Of a DNA stretch of 64,000 nt, positions 43,932 to 51,691 are shown in pieces. The notes under the pieces were generated by a model. That model worked only from the letters and a program-made list of their open reading frames with translations. It was not told the origin of the DNA and ran no database searches. Source of the DNA: JAXLSZ01 sp046330315 (lineage in GTDB: Bacteria > Actinomycetota > Thermoleophilia > Solirubrobacterales > 70-9); NCBI GenBank assembly GCA_046330315.1, contig JAXLSZ010000011.1:81250-145249 (forward strand), given 5' to 3'. How positions within the stretch are numbered: the stretch's first letter is position 1; the number at the start of each line of letters is the position of its first letter. Made by a program: the position numbers and the translations under genes.

Positions 43932-44919
43932 GCAGCGCCGGCGGGTCCGCCGGCGCCGGCTCGCCGCGCTCGGGGGCCTGGCCGTGGGTGCGCTGGCGGT
44001 CGTCGCGATCGCCGTCGCGCTGACCCGGCCGGACTCCGGAGGGAACGCGCCCGGCGGCAACGGGGGGCCGGCCTCCGGCCAGATCGGGCAGAACTCCGGC
44101 TCCGCGTCCGGGGGAACCGATGCCCGCCGCCTCCTCCGCTCCGCGTCCGGGGGAACCGATGCCCGCCGCCTCCTCCGCTCCGCGTCCGGGGGCGGCGGGG
44201 TGCAGGGCGGCTCGGCGGGGATGGTCCGCAACGCGACTCCCCAGCCCGGCTGGGGCCCGCACCCCGGGCCGGTGCCGATCCTCGCCTACCACGTCCTCGG
44301 AGCCCCGCCGCCCGGCACCGCCTACCCCGGCCTCTATACCGGCCGCACGATGTTCTCCCGCCAGATGGACTGGCTAGACCGCCACGGCTACCAGGCGGTG
44401 ACCCTCGACGAGGTCCAGCGCGCCTGGTACGAGGACGGGACGCTTCCGCGCAAGCCGATCGTGATCTCCTTCGACGACGGCTACCGGCCCCAGTTCACCT
44501 TCGCCCTGCCCGAATTGCGCCGCCACGGCTGGCCCGGCGTGCTGAACCTCAAGGCCGAGGGCTCGGACCTCTACACCAGCAACGTCGAGGCGATGATCGG
44601 GGCCGGGTGGGAGCTCGCCTCCCACACCACCCACCACCTCGACCTCACCACGCTTGACGCCGCCGGGCTGCGGGAGGAGTTGCAGGGGTCGCGGGCCATT
44701 TTGCGCCGGGAGTACGGCGTGCCGGTGGACAACTTCTGCTACCCGTCCGGCCGCTTCGACGCGGCCGCCGAGGCCGCGGTCGAGGCCGCCGGTTACCGGG
44801 GGGCGACGACCGAGGTCCCCGGATATGCCAGCAGCGACCGGCCCTACGCGCTCGATCGCTTCGAGGTCCTGCGCACCACAGGCGTCGCCGGTCTCGCCCA
44901 GATGCTCTCGCAGGGCTAG
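43885..44919 (+). CDS. polysaccharide deacetylase (NodB domain)
   Basis: 344 aa from GTG 43885, overlapping the propeller gene by 47 bp. Residues 1-47 form an Arg-rich cytoplasmic tail and a membrane anchor. A Gly/Ser linker carries a repeat insertion (SASGGTDARRLLR twice). The NodB domain (about 128-335) has SFDDGYRPQ with the catalytic and metal-binding Asp, HTTHHLD with the His ligands, and the YPSGRFD motif. It probably removes acetyl groups from a cell-surface glycan. Confidence 0.9.
   Translation: MEQRRVPERLAARRAEQRRRVRRRRLAALGGLAVGALAVVAIAVALTRPDSGGNAPGGNGGPASGQIGQNSGSASGGTDARRLLRSASGGTDARRLLRSASGGGGVQGGSAGMVRNATPQPGWGPHPGPVPILAYHVLGAPPPGTAYPGLYTGRTMFSRQMDWLDRHGYQAVTLDEVQRAWYEDGTLPRKPIVISFDDGYRPQFTFALPELRRHGWPGVLNLKAEGSDLYTSNVEAMIGAGWELASHTTHHLDLTTLDAAGLREELQGSRAILRREYGVPVDNFCYPSGRFDAAAEAAVEAAGYRGATTEVPGYASSDRPYALDRFEVLRTTGVAGLAQMLSQG
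44101..44200. repeat. 39-bp tandem repeat inside the deacetylase gene (dispersed family)
   Basis: Units begin at 44101 and 44140 (TCCGCGTCCGGGGGAACCGA...), with a partial third at 44179. Read on the minus strand, each contains CCCCCGGACGCGGAGCGGAG, which also ends the array at 2099-2132. The last copy, 44160-44200, matches 45290-45330 in hisF at 38 of 41 bases on the same strand. Confidence 0.9.
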
Positions 44920-45755
44920 GGAGCCGGAGAGGGCGCCCCGAGCCGCACCGGGATGCCGTCGGCGGCCATCCGCTCCTTCGCCTCGCGGATCGTGTGGGTG
45001 CCGTAGTGGAAGATCGAGGCGCAAAGGACCGCGTCGGCGCCGCCCTGCAGCACGGCCTCGCTGAGATGCTCCAGCCGCCCCGCCCCCCCCGAGGCGATCA
45101 CGGGGACCGCGACCGCCGAGCAGACCGCCGAGGTCAGCTCGAGGTCGTAGCCATTCTCGGTGCCGTCGCGGTCCATGCTGGTCAGCAGCACCTCCCCCGC
45201 CCCCCGCTCGCACGCCTCGCGCGCCCAGGCCACGGCCTCCCTGCCCTCGACGAGCTTCCTGCCGCCGTTCGCGTAGACGTCGAAATCACTGCCCGCCGCC
45301 TCCTCCGCTTCGTGTCCGCGGGCGGCGGGGTCGGTGGCACTTGAGGGTTCGTTCCGGCGCTTGGCGTCGATCGCGATCACCACGCACTGGGCGCCGAACA
45401 CCTCGGCCAGCTCGGTGAGCAGCTCCGGCCGGGCCAGCGCGGCCGAGTTGACCGAGACCTTGTCGGCCCCGGCGTCGAGCACCGCCTGGGCGTCGGCGAC
45501 CGTGCGGATCCCCCCTCCGATCGTGAACGGGATGAAGACGTTGTCGGCTGTGCGCCGGGCGAGCTCGACGATCGTCTCCCGGTCCTCGTGGGACGCCGTG
45601 ATGTCGAGGAAGACGAGTTCGTCGGCCCCCTCGGCGTCGTATCGCTCGGCCAGCTCGACCGGGTCGCCCGCGTCGCGCAGGCCGACGAAGTTGGTGCCCT
45701 TGACCACGCGGCCGCGGTCGACGTCGAGGCAGGGTATGACGCGGCGAAGGACCAT
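44916..45755 (-). CDS. hisF: imidazole glycerol phosphate synthase subunit HisF, with insertion
   Basis: 279 aa from ATG 45755, about 20-25 longer than usual. Barrel motifs are intact: PCLDVDRGRVVKG with the catalytic Asp (D11), TIGGGIRTV, and TSMDRDGTENGYD with the second catalytic Asp. The extra residues (about 134-157, rich in Glu/Ala/Arg) fall between IAIDAKR and YANGGRK, on the loop after strand 5. They are encoded by a copy of the dispersed GC-rich repeat. It makes ImGP and AICAR with HisH. It lies 2 kb from the rest of the his genes. Confidence 0.93.
   Translation of the reverse strand: MVLRRVIPCLDVDRGRVVKGTNFVGLRDAGDPVELAERYDAEGADELVFLDITASHEDRETIVELARRTADNVFIPFTIGGGIRTVADAQAVLDAGADKVSVNSAALARPELLTELAEVFGAQCVVIAIDAKRRNEPSSATDPAARGHEAEEAAGSDFDVYANGGRKLVEGREAVAWAREACERGAGEVLLTSMDRDGTENGYDLELTSAVCSAVAVPVIASGGAGRLEHLSEAVLQGGADAVLCASIFHYGTHTIREAKERMAADGIPVRLGAPSPAP
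45290..45330. repeat. dispersed 41-bp repeat copy inside hisF
   Basis: This 41-bp stretch differs at only three bases from 44160-44200 in the deacetylase gene, although the two genes are on opposite strands and use different frames (PAARGHEAEEAAG here, ARRLLRSASGGGG there). Similarity is therefore at DNA level, not by protein homology. Confidence 0.88.
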
Positions 45756-45814
45756 TCCGATCAGCGTAGCCAGCGGAGGCGCCCGAGCCGCGCTCGGCCG
45801 GCCCGGGCTTGGCA

Positions 45815-46216
45815 TCACTTCCCCAGCCCGGCCTCCTCAATCGCCTCAGACCGCTCCGCAAAGGCCCGGACCCGCACGACCCTCGCGTCCCGCAGGGTCC
45901 AGAGCAGGGTGATCGCCTGATCGACGCTGAGGCCGCTCCCGCGCCCACGCGCGAACGTGCGGTAGGTGACGATCACGTCGTCTCCCGAGTCGGCCACCTC
46001 GATCCACTCGTGCCGAACCTCCTCGAACGCTTCGTACCACCGTCGCCAGGCCTCCGCCACGCCGTCCGGGCCGCGGGCGGTACCCCAGTCGCCCCAGAGG
46101 CCGGTGTTGTCCTCCCACTCGATCTCCTCCGAATAGAGGTCCCGCACGGCGCGGAGATCCCGCCGCCGGTCCGCATCCCAGATCTGCCGCACGATCTCCA
46201 CGTTCTGCTGCGACAC
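45815..46216 (-). CDS. SnoaL-like / NTF2-family protein
   Basis: 133 aa from GTG 46216, where VSQQNVEIVRQIWDADRRRDL is the standard family start and GAGAAG lies just upstream; a longer in-frame start would translate the tandem repeat. The cone-shaped NTF2 fold is indicated by LYSEEIEWEDN, the GPDGVAEAWRRWYEAFEE helix, and the ALLWTLRDARVVRVRAF-like last strands. Members are enzymes or binding proteins with no shared activity. Part of the island between hisA and hisF. Confidence 0.8.
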   Translation of the reverse strand: MSQQNVEIVRQIWDADRRRDLRAVRDLYSEEIEWEDNTGLWGDWGTARGPDGVAEAWRRWYEAFEEVRHEWIEVADSGDDVIVTYRTFARGRGSGLSVDQAITLLWTLRDARVVRVRAFAERSEAIEEAGLGK

Positions 46217-46254
46217 CTTCTCGTCAGTATCCCGCGTCACGGCCCCCGCTGCCG

Positions 46255-46424
46255 GCGCTTCGAGGACAAGCGGCATCCTGCGCTTCGAGGAGAAGCGGCA
46301 TCCTGCGCTTCGAGGACAAGCGGCATCCTGCGCTTCGAGGAGAAGCGGCATCCTGCGCTTCGAGGAGAAGCGGCATCCTGCGCTTCGAGGAGAAGCGGCA
46401 TCCTGCGCTTCGAGGAGAAGCGGC
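46255..46424. repeat. 25-bp tandem array of small palindromes, seven units
   Basis: Seven head-to-tail units starting at 46255, 46280, 46305, 46330, 46355, 46380 and 46405 (GCGCTTCGAGGAGAAGCGGC + ATCCT; some have GACAAG for GAGAAG). Each can fold: CGCTTC pairs with GAAGCG across five bases. The unit is not a multiple of three, so all three frames stay open and produce a spurious 25-residue repeat. The array fills the spacer between the divergent NTF2-like and sulfotransferase genes. There are no unique spacers, so it is not CRISPR. Confidence 0.93.
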
Positions 46425-46521
46425 CGAGGGCGTTCGCCGGATCAGGGGTGACCGACGGCTTGGGCCGAATCTCTCCTGGCCGGTCTCCCGCCCGGGGCCC
46501 TTTCGGCTAGAACCCGGGTTG

Positions 46522-47526
46522 ATGAGCGATCGGTCGCCGACGGCTTCAGGGAGTGTGGAGGCGCAGCCCCCCGTGGTCGTCCTCGGGGTCTCGCGAAGCG
46601 GGACGACGCTGCTCAAGGAGATGCTCGATTCCCACCCCGACCTGGCGATTCCGGGCGAGTCCTACTTCGTCCCCCAGCTCTGGGACCGCCACGGCGAGCG
46701 GCCCGACCGGGCGGCGGCCCTGGAGGACCTCGGCCGCCTCGCGCGCCTTCGCGACTGGGGCGTCGACCCCGAGGCAGTGGCCGGGCGGCTGCCCGCCGAG
46801 CCGCGATTCGACGAGCTGATCGCCGCGATCTACGGCACCTACGCAGGTCTTCGCGGCAAGCCGCGCTACGGCGACAAGACCCCCTCCTACATGCAGCGCC
46901 TCTCGGTCCTCGAGAGGGCGTTCCCGGGGGCTCTGTACGTGCACCTGGTCCGGGACGGGCGCGACGCCGCCCTCTCCTTCCTGGGGATGCGCCGCAAGCC
47001 GAGGTTCAACTGGGCGCGGCCGCGCGCGGTCGGCTCGTTCGCCGCGCAGTGGCGGCGCGAGGTCCTGGCGGCGCGACGGTTCGGCGCGGGCGCCGCGGCC
47101 GGCCGCTACAGGGAGCTCCGCTACGAGGACCTGGTCGCCGAGCCCGAGGCACGGCTCCGGGAGCTCTGCGGGTTCCTCGGCCTCGCCTACGACCCGGCGA
47201 TGCTTGCCTACCACGAGCGCGTCGACCGTGGCGCGATGCCCGACCACCCGGTGCTCGCCGAGCCTCCGAGGCAGGGCCTGCGCCGCTGGCGCGAGCAGAT
47301 GTCGGCGGCCGACGCCGAACTCTTCGAGGCGATCGCCGCCGACGCCCTGGAGGCCTTCGGCTACGAGCGGGGACACCCGGTGCCCCCCTCCGCGGTGCGC
47401 CTGCGGGCCCGCTGGGAGCGGTTCGCGCTGGCCGCCCGCATCCACAGCTTCGACCTCGCCCTCGCCGCGGTCCGCCGCACCCCGGCCTGGCGCCTTCGTC
47501 AGATCTACATCAGGCGAACTTCCTAG
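46522..47526 (+). CDS. sulfotransferase family protein
   Basis: 334 aa from ATG 46522 (a TTG at 46519 is also in frame). The PAPS 5'-phosphate loop is LGVSRSGTTLLKEML (about residues 21-35), and the 3'-phosphate region is YVHLVRDGRDAALSF. YEDLVAEPEARLRELCGFLGL is a typical second half. It transfers sulfate to a sugar or lipid acceptor. The C-terminal WRLRQIYIRRTS is encoded by the first copy of a 58-bp repeat that continues past the stop. It sits on the opposite strand between hisA and hisF. Confidence 0.88.
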   Translation: MSDRSPTASGSVEAQPPVVVLGVSRSGTTLLKEMLDSHPDLAIPGESYFVPQLWDRHGERPDRAAALEDLGRLARLRDWGVDPEAVAGRLPAEPRFDELIAAIYGTYAGLRGKPRYGDKTPSYMQRLSVLERAFPGALYVHLVRDGRDAALSFLGMRRKPRFNWARPRAVGSFAAQWRREVLAARRFGAGAAAGRYRELRYEDLVAEPEARLRELCGFLGLAYDPAMLAYHERVDRGAMPDHPVLAEPPRQGLRRWREQMSAADAELFEAIAADALEAFGYERGHPVPPSAVRLRARWERFALAARIHSFDLALAAVRRTPAWRLRQIYIRRTS

Positions 47527-47649
47527 GGGTCCTTTCCCCCCGGCCTGGCGCCTTCGCCGGATCTACATCAGGCGAACTTCCTAGGGGTCCTTTCCCCCCG
47601 GCCTGGCGCCTTCGCCGGATCTACATCAGGCGAACTTCCTAGGGGTCCA
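47484..47649. repeat. 58-bp tandem repeat covering the sulfotransferase gene end
   Basis: Units start at 47484, 47542 and 47600 (GGCCTGGCGCCTTCG...). The first includes the last 14 codons and stop of the sulfotransferase; the next two repeat the same codons and TAG as untranslated sequence. Copies two and three share CGCCGGATC where copy one has CGTCAGATC. Gene-tail duplication explains the pattern. Confidence 0.93.
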
Positions 47650-47658
47650 ATCGGGTCC

Positions 47659-47699
47659 GTGTGAAGTTCTGCTGCTATGGGCATGGAAAGTCCACACAG
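47659..47699. repeat. hairpin-like dispersed element, copy 2
   Basis: GTGTGAAGTTC at the left and GAAAGTCCACAC at the right are imperfect inverted repeats around TGCTGCTATGGGCATG. The segment matches 170-212 at roughly three quarters of positions, including GCTGCY..TGGGCA and AGTCCACAC. Both copies lie just after the end of a plus-strand gene. Confidence 0.65.
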
Positions 47700-47721
47700 A
47701 GGGGGCGAGGCGACGGCGGGC

Positions 47722-48462
47722 TCACGCGCCTCCGGCCCCGCGCTCCAGCGCCGCCTGGCCCTCGGCGACGGTGAAGCGGCCCTCGTAGAGGGCCCGGCCT
47801 ACGACCGCGCCCTCCACGTTGGAGGGGGCTGAGCCGGCGAGGGCGTGGAGGTCGTCGATCTCGCCCACCCCGCCCGAGTAGATCACCGCGGCCTCGGTCG
47901 CTGCGGCGACCGAGGCGAGCTGGTCGAGGCCCGGCCCGTCCATCGTGCCGTCGACCTCGATGGGGGTGAACAGGAACCTGGGCACCCCCCGGCCGCTCAG
48001 CGCAGCGACCGCGTCGGTGGCTGCGGTGTCCCCCACCTCGGTCCAGCCGGAGAGCGCGACCCGTCCGGCGCGCGCGTCCACCGATACGACCACCGCGTCC
48101 CCGTGGCGCTCGAGCGCGGCGTCGAGGAACCCGGGGTCGCGCAGCGCCGCGGTCCCGATCACCACCCGCCGGGCGCCCGCCTCCAGCGCCGCCTCCAGCG
48201 CGCCGAGGTCGCGCAGTCCCCCGCCCACCTGTACCGGGCAGGGCGCCGAGGCCACGATCTGAGCGACAGCGTCGAGGTTGGCGGGCCGGCCAGAGCGGGC
48301 GCCGTCGAGGTCGACGACGTGCAGGAAGCGCGCCCCCTGCCCAGCCCATCGCGCCGCCGCCGCGGCCGGGTCGTCCTCGTAGACGGTCTCGCGGTCGTAG
48401 TCGCCGCGCAGCAGCCTCACGGCCCGGCCGCCGCGGATGTCCACCGCCGGGTAGAGGATCAT
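47722..48462 (-). CDS. hisA: ProFAR isomerase (HisA)
   Basis: 246 aa. YPAVDIRGGRAVRLLRGDY holds the first catalytic Asp, and GWTEVGDTAATDAVAAL and YSGGVGEIDDLHAL complete the half-barrel repeats. Actinobacterial relatives can be bifunctional PriA (also TrpF); residues seen here do not decide. Last of the main his block. Confidence 0.93.
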   Translation of the reverse strand: MILYPAVDIRGGRAVRLLRGDYDRETVYEDDPAAAAARWAGQGARFLHVVDLDGARSGRPANLDAVAQIVASAPCPVQVGGGLRDLGALEAALEAGARRVVIGTAALRDPGFLDAALERHGDAVVVSVDARAGRVALSGWTEVGDTAATDAVAALSGRGVPRFLFTPIEVDGTMDGPGLDQLASVAAATEAAVIYSGGVGEIDDLHALAGSAPSNVEGAVVGRALYEGRFTVAEGQAALERGAGGA

Positions 48463-48535
48463 GCCGGGACGTCGGGTCGGATGCGGGAGCCCGGCATCGC
48501 GAGGCGACGCGGGGATCGGAGTGGCGTGGGCGCCG

Positions 48536-49165
48536 TCACGCCGCGACCCGGGACACGGCGCAGATCCCCGCGAAGTTGGAGAGCAGCGCCAGTCCGGCCG
48601 CCGAGGACTTCTCGGGGTGGAACTGGACGCCGTAGAGGGAGCCGTGCTCGACGGCGCAGGCGAAGCGCTCTCCGTAGGCGGCGGTGCCCAGGGTGTCCCC
48701 CCTGGCGGGTCTTGCCGCGAAGGAGTGCACGAAGTAGAAGGGTGTCTCCGGGGGGATCCCGGCGACCAGGGCGGATTCCCGCTCCCAGCGAACCGGGGAC
48801 CAGCCGATGTGGGGGACCTTCAGTCCCGGGGCGCGCAGTCCGCTCACCTCACCGTCGAGCAGCCCCAGCCCCTCGCACCCGCCCAGCTCGGTCGAGGAGC
48901 CGAACAGGAGCTGCATGCCGAGGCATATCCCGAGGACCGGGCGCCCGTCTCGCACCCGCTCGGCGAGGAGGCGCTCGAAGCCGCGCTCCCGCACCGGCCC
49001 CATCGCCTTGGGGAAGGCGCCGACCCCCGGCAGGATGACCCCGTCCGCCGCCCCCGCTTCCTCCGGGTCGGCGGTCACCACGGCCTCGACGCCGACGTGC
49101 TCGCAGGCCTTCGCAACCGAGCGCAGGTTGCCCATGCCGTAGTTGAGGATCGCCAGGCGGGTCAG
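48536..49165 (-). CDS. hisH: imidazole glycerol phosphate synthase glutaminase subunit HisH, CTG start inferred
   Basis: 209 aa. Class I glutamine amidotransferase: the catalytic Cys is in GICLGMQLL, with His and Glu in VQFHPEKS. The N-terminus RLAILNYGMGNLRSV is complete, yet no ATG, GTG or TTG lies between it and a distant upstream region. The best start is CTG 49165, which overlaps the hisB stop as CTGA and has GGGGAG about 9 bp upstream; CTG 49156 is the alternative. It supplies ammonia to HisF. Confidence 0.92.
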   Translation of the reverse strand: MTRLAILNYGMGNLRSVAKACEHVGVEAVVTADPEEAGAADGVILPGVGAFPKAMGPVRERGFERLLAERVRDGRPVLGICLGMQLLFGSSTELGGCEGLGLLDGEVSGLRAPGLKVPHIGWSPVRWERESALVAGIPPETPFYFVHSFAARPARGDTLGTAAYGERFACAVEHGSLYGVQFHPEKSSAAGLALLSNFAGICAVSRVAA

Positions 49166-49752
49166 TCCCTCAGGCTCCCCTTGGTGCTCGGCACGCCGCT
49201 CTCGGCGGGATCGAGGGCCACGGCATCGCGCAGCGCCCGCGCGAAGGCCTTGAAGCAGGCCTCGATCATGTGGTGGGCGTTGCTGCCGTAGAGGACCCCA
49301 ACGTGGAGCGTCAGCTTGGCCGATGCCGCGAACGCACGGAAGAACTCCTCGCAGAGCTCCGTGTCGAAGCCGGCGATCGATGTCGCCGGGATGTCGGCGT
49401 CGAACACGCACAGCGGCCGGCCCGAGATGTCCAGCGCGCAGCGGGCCAGGGACTCGTCCATGGGCACCAGGGCGGACCCGTAGCGCCCGATCCCGGCGCG
49501 GTCGCCCAGCGCCTCGTCGAGCGCCGAGCCGAACACGATGCCGATGTCCTCGACCGTGTGGTGGGCCCCGGTCTCCAGGTCGCCGCTCGCCTTTACCCGC
49601 AGGCCGATCCGCCCGTGCCGCGAGACCAGCTCGAGCATGTGGTCGAGGAACCCCACCCCGGTCGCGGTCGAGAACTCACCGCCGTCGAGGTCGAGCGCGA
49701 GGCTCACCTCGGTCTCTCTGGTCTCCCGGACCTTCTCCGCCGCTCTGCTCAT
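49162..49752 (-). CDS. hisB: imidazoleglycerol-phosphate dehydratase
   Basis: 196 aa, the monofunctional form. The Mn ligands are in GFLDHMLE, GAHHTVEDIGI and YGSNAHHMIEACFKAFARAL, with DISGRP in between. ATG 49752 overlaps the hisD stop by 4 bp. Catalyses the sixth step of histidine synthesis. Confidence 0.95.
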   Translation of the reverse strand: MSRAAEKVRETRETEVSLALDLDGGEFSTATGVGFLDHMLELVSRHGRIGLRVKASGDLETGAHHTVEDIGIVFGSALDEALGDRAGIGRYGSALVPMDESLARCALDISGRPLCVFDADIPATSIAGFDTELCEEFFRAFAASAKLTLHVGVLYGSNAHHMIEACFKAFARALRDAVALDPAESGVPSTKGSLRD

Positions 49753-51017
49753 TCTCTGGCCTTCGCCGACTCGCCGTGCACCGGTAGCCCCTCCGCCCTT
49801 GCGAGCGCATCCACTGACGGCGCGAGAGCCGCCGCTGCGGGGCCGGGCAAGCTTACATTCGCGATCCGCCTGCGGAAGGCGGCGGGCCCCAGCGGGCCCT
49901 GGAAGCGGCCGGCGCCGCCGGTCGGGAGGACGTGGTTGGAGCCGGACGCGTAGTCGCCGAAGGCGGTGCCGCTGTGGGGGCCGACGAACACGCACCCGGC
50001 CGTCGTCACCAACCCGGCGAGGGCCTCGGCCCGCTCGCCGGCGAGCTGGAGGTGCTCGGGGGCGAAGGCCTCCGCCAGGGCCAGCGCCGCCTCGTGCCCC
50101 GGGACCCTGACCAGGGTCAAAGGCGCGTCGGTGACGCTGGGGCGCTCCGCGGCCGCGCGCTCGACCGAGGCCGCGACCTCTTCGAGCACGCCGGTGTCCT
50201 CGGAGGCGAGGATCAGCGGGCTGTCGGCGCCGTGCTCGGCCTGAGCGCAGAGGTCGAGCGCCACCCAGTCGAGGCGGGCGCCCCGGTCCGCGATCACCAT
50301 CAGCTCCGAGGGGCCGGCTATCCCGTCGACGCCCACCCGGCCGAAGAGCTGGCGCTTGGCCTCCTGCGTGTAGGGGTTGCCGGGCCCGACCACGACGTCC
50401 ACCGGCGCCACCTTCTCGGTGCCCAGCGCCAGGGCGGCGATCGCCTGGGCACCTCCGATCGCATAGACCTCCCGCACGCCGGCCTCCGCGCAGGCTGCCA
50501 GAACCGCGGCGCTCACGTGCCCCTCGGGGCCGGGAGGCGAGGCGACCACGATCCGCTCGACGCCGGCGACGTGCGCCGGGATCGCGCACATCAGCACCGT
50601 CGAGGCCAGCGCGGCTCCGCCGCCAGGCGCGTAGACCCCCGCGCTGCCGACCGGCACCTCGCGGATCGTCACCACATGGCCCTCCGGAAGCCCGACCTCG
50701 ACCGGACCGGCGGCGAGCTGGGCCTCGGCGACCGTGCGCACGTTCCGGGCGGCGATCCGCAGGGCCTCCACGAAGGCGCTGTCGAGCGTCGAGGAAGCGG
50801 CCTCGACCTCCTCCTTGGCGACCCTGAGGCTCGCCGGGCGGGACCCGTCGAAGCGCTCCCCGAGCTCGATCACAGCCGAGTCCCCCTCCGAGGCGACGCG
50901 CGAGACGATCGCGCCGACCGCCTCGCGGATCCCTTCGGGCTCTGCGACCCGCGAGCGGAGGCTGCGCGCCAGCCCGGCCGGGTCGGCCCCGTCCCACTCG
51001 ACGGTGTGAACCCTCAT
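49749..51017 (-). CDS. hisD: histidinol dehydrogenase
   Basis: 422 aa. PVGSAGVYAPGGGAALASTVLMCAIPA (about 119-145), YAIGGAQAIAALALGT, DGIAGPSELMVIAD, DLCAQAEHGADS with the zinc and catalytic residues, and FAPEHLQL are all present. Performs the last two steps of histidine synthesis. ATG 51017 overlaps hisG by 4 bp. Confidence 0.95.
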   Translation of the reverse strand: MRVHTVEWDGADPAGLARSLRSRVAEPEGIREAVGAIVSRVASEGDSAVIELGERFDGSRPASLRVAKEEVEAASSTLDSAFVEALRIAARNVRTVAEAQLAAGPVEVGLPEGHVVTIREVPVGSAGVYAPGGGAALASTVLMCAIPAHVAGVERIVVASPPGPEGHVSAAVLAACAEAGVREVYAIGGAQAIAALALGTEKVAPVDVVVGPGNPYTQEAKRQLFGRVGVDGIAGPSELMVIADRGARLDWVALDLCAQAEHGADSPLILASEDTGVLEEVAASVERAAAERPSVTDAPLTLVRVPGHEAALALAEAFAPEHLQLAGERAEALAGLVTTAGCVFVGPHSGTAFGDYASGSNHVLPTGGAGRFQGPLGPAAFRRRIANVSLPGPAAAALAPSVDALARAEGLPVHGESAKARE

Positions 51018-51691
51018 CGGGGACGCGCCTCCCCGAGCTTGTCCATCAGGTCGTCGACCTCCTCGGCGCGAAGCTTGTGCGCAACCCTGTTGGCGACGAA
51101 CCGCGCCGTGCAGGTGGCGATCACCTCGCGCTCCTCGAGGTCGTTCTCGGCCAGCGTGTTCCCGGTGGCCACGAGGTCGACGATGCCGTCGGCGAGCCCG
51201 CACAGGGGGGCGAGCTCGACCGACCCCTTGACCTCGATCACCTCCGCCTGGCGCCCGGTCGCCTCGAAGTGGCGCTCGGTGACCCGTGGGTACTTGGTGG
51301 CGATCCGGACGGCGCCGAGGCGGCGCTCCGACTCGCCGAGCCTGTTCCCGCCGCGGCGCTCGGCCAGGACCATCCGGCACCGCCCGAAGCCGAGGTCGGC
51401 GAGCTCGTATAGGACCCGGTCGGATTGCTCGAGCAGCACGTCCTTGCCCGTTATCCCCACGTCGGCGGCCCCGGCCTCCACGTAGGTCGGGACGTCGGAC
51501 GGCCGCATCGTGACCAGGGTGATACCGCCGGCGTCGAACATCAGCGAGCGCGATGAGCCCCGAAGCTCGGCGGTGGGTATCCCCGCCGCCTCGAGCGCGT
51601 CCAGCGTCTCCGCGAAGAGCGCACCGCGGGGCACGGCCAGCTTGACCGGGCCGCCGCCCTTCGGCTCCAGCGATCCCGCGATCCCGCTCAC
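51014..51691 (-). CDS. hisG: ATP phosphoribosyltransferase catalytic subunit, short form
   Basis: 225 aa, lacking the C-terminal regulatory domain of the long form, so it depends on HisZ, encoded just upstream with a 4-bp GTGA overlap. LAVPRGALFAETLDAL, YVEAGAADVGITGKDVL, and LVATGNTLAENDL (PRPP loop) mark the family. First committed step of the pathway. Confidence 0.95.
   Translation of the reverse strand: MSGIAGSLEPKGGGPVKLAVPRGALFAETLDALEAAGIPTAELRGSSRSLMFDAGGITLVTMRPSDVPTYVEAGAADVGITGKDVLLEQSDRVLYELADLGFGRCRMVLAERRGGNRLGESERRLGAVRIATKYPRVTERHFEATGRQAEVIEVKGSVELAPLCGLADGIVDLVATGNTLAENDLEEREVIATCTARFVANRVAHKLRAEEVDDLMDKLGEARPR

Noticed and set aside
46217..46351. N-terminal extension of the NTF2-like protein with MPLLLEAQD-type repeats
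   Set aside because: It is translation of the 25-bp array in whichever frame is open. The family start and a ribosome site lie at GTG 46216.
46255..46424. CRISPR array
   Set aside because: Units follow each other head to tail with no unique spacers, and there are no cas genes anywhere in the window.
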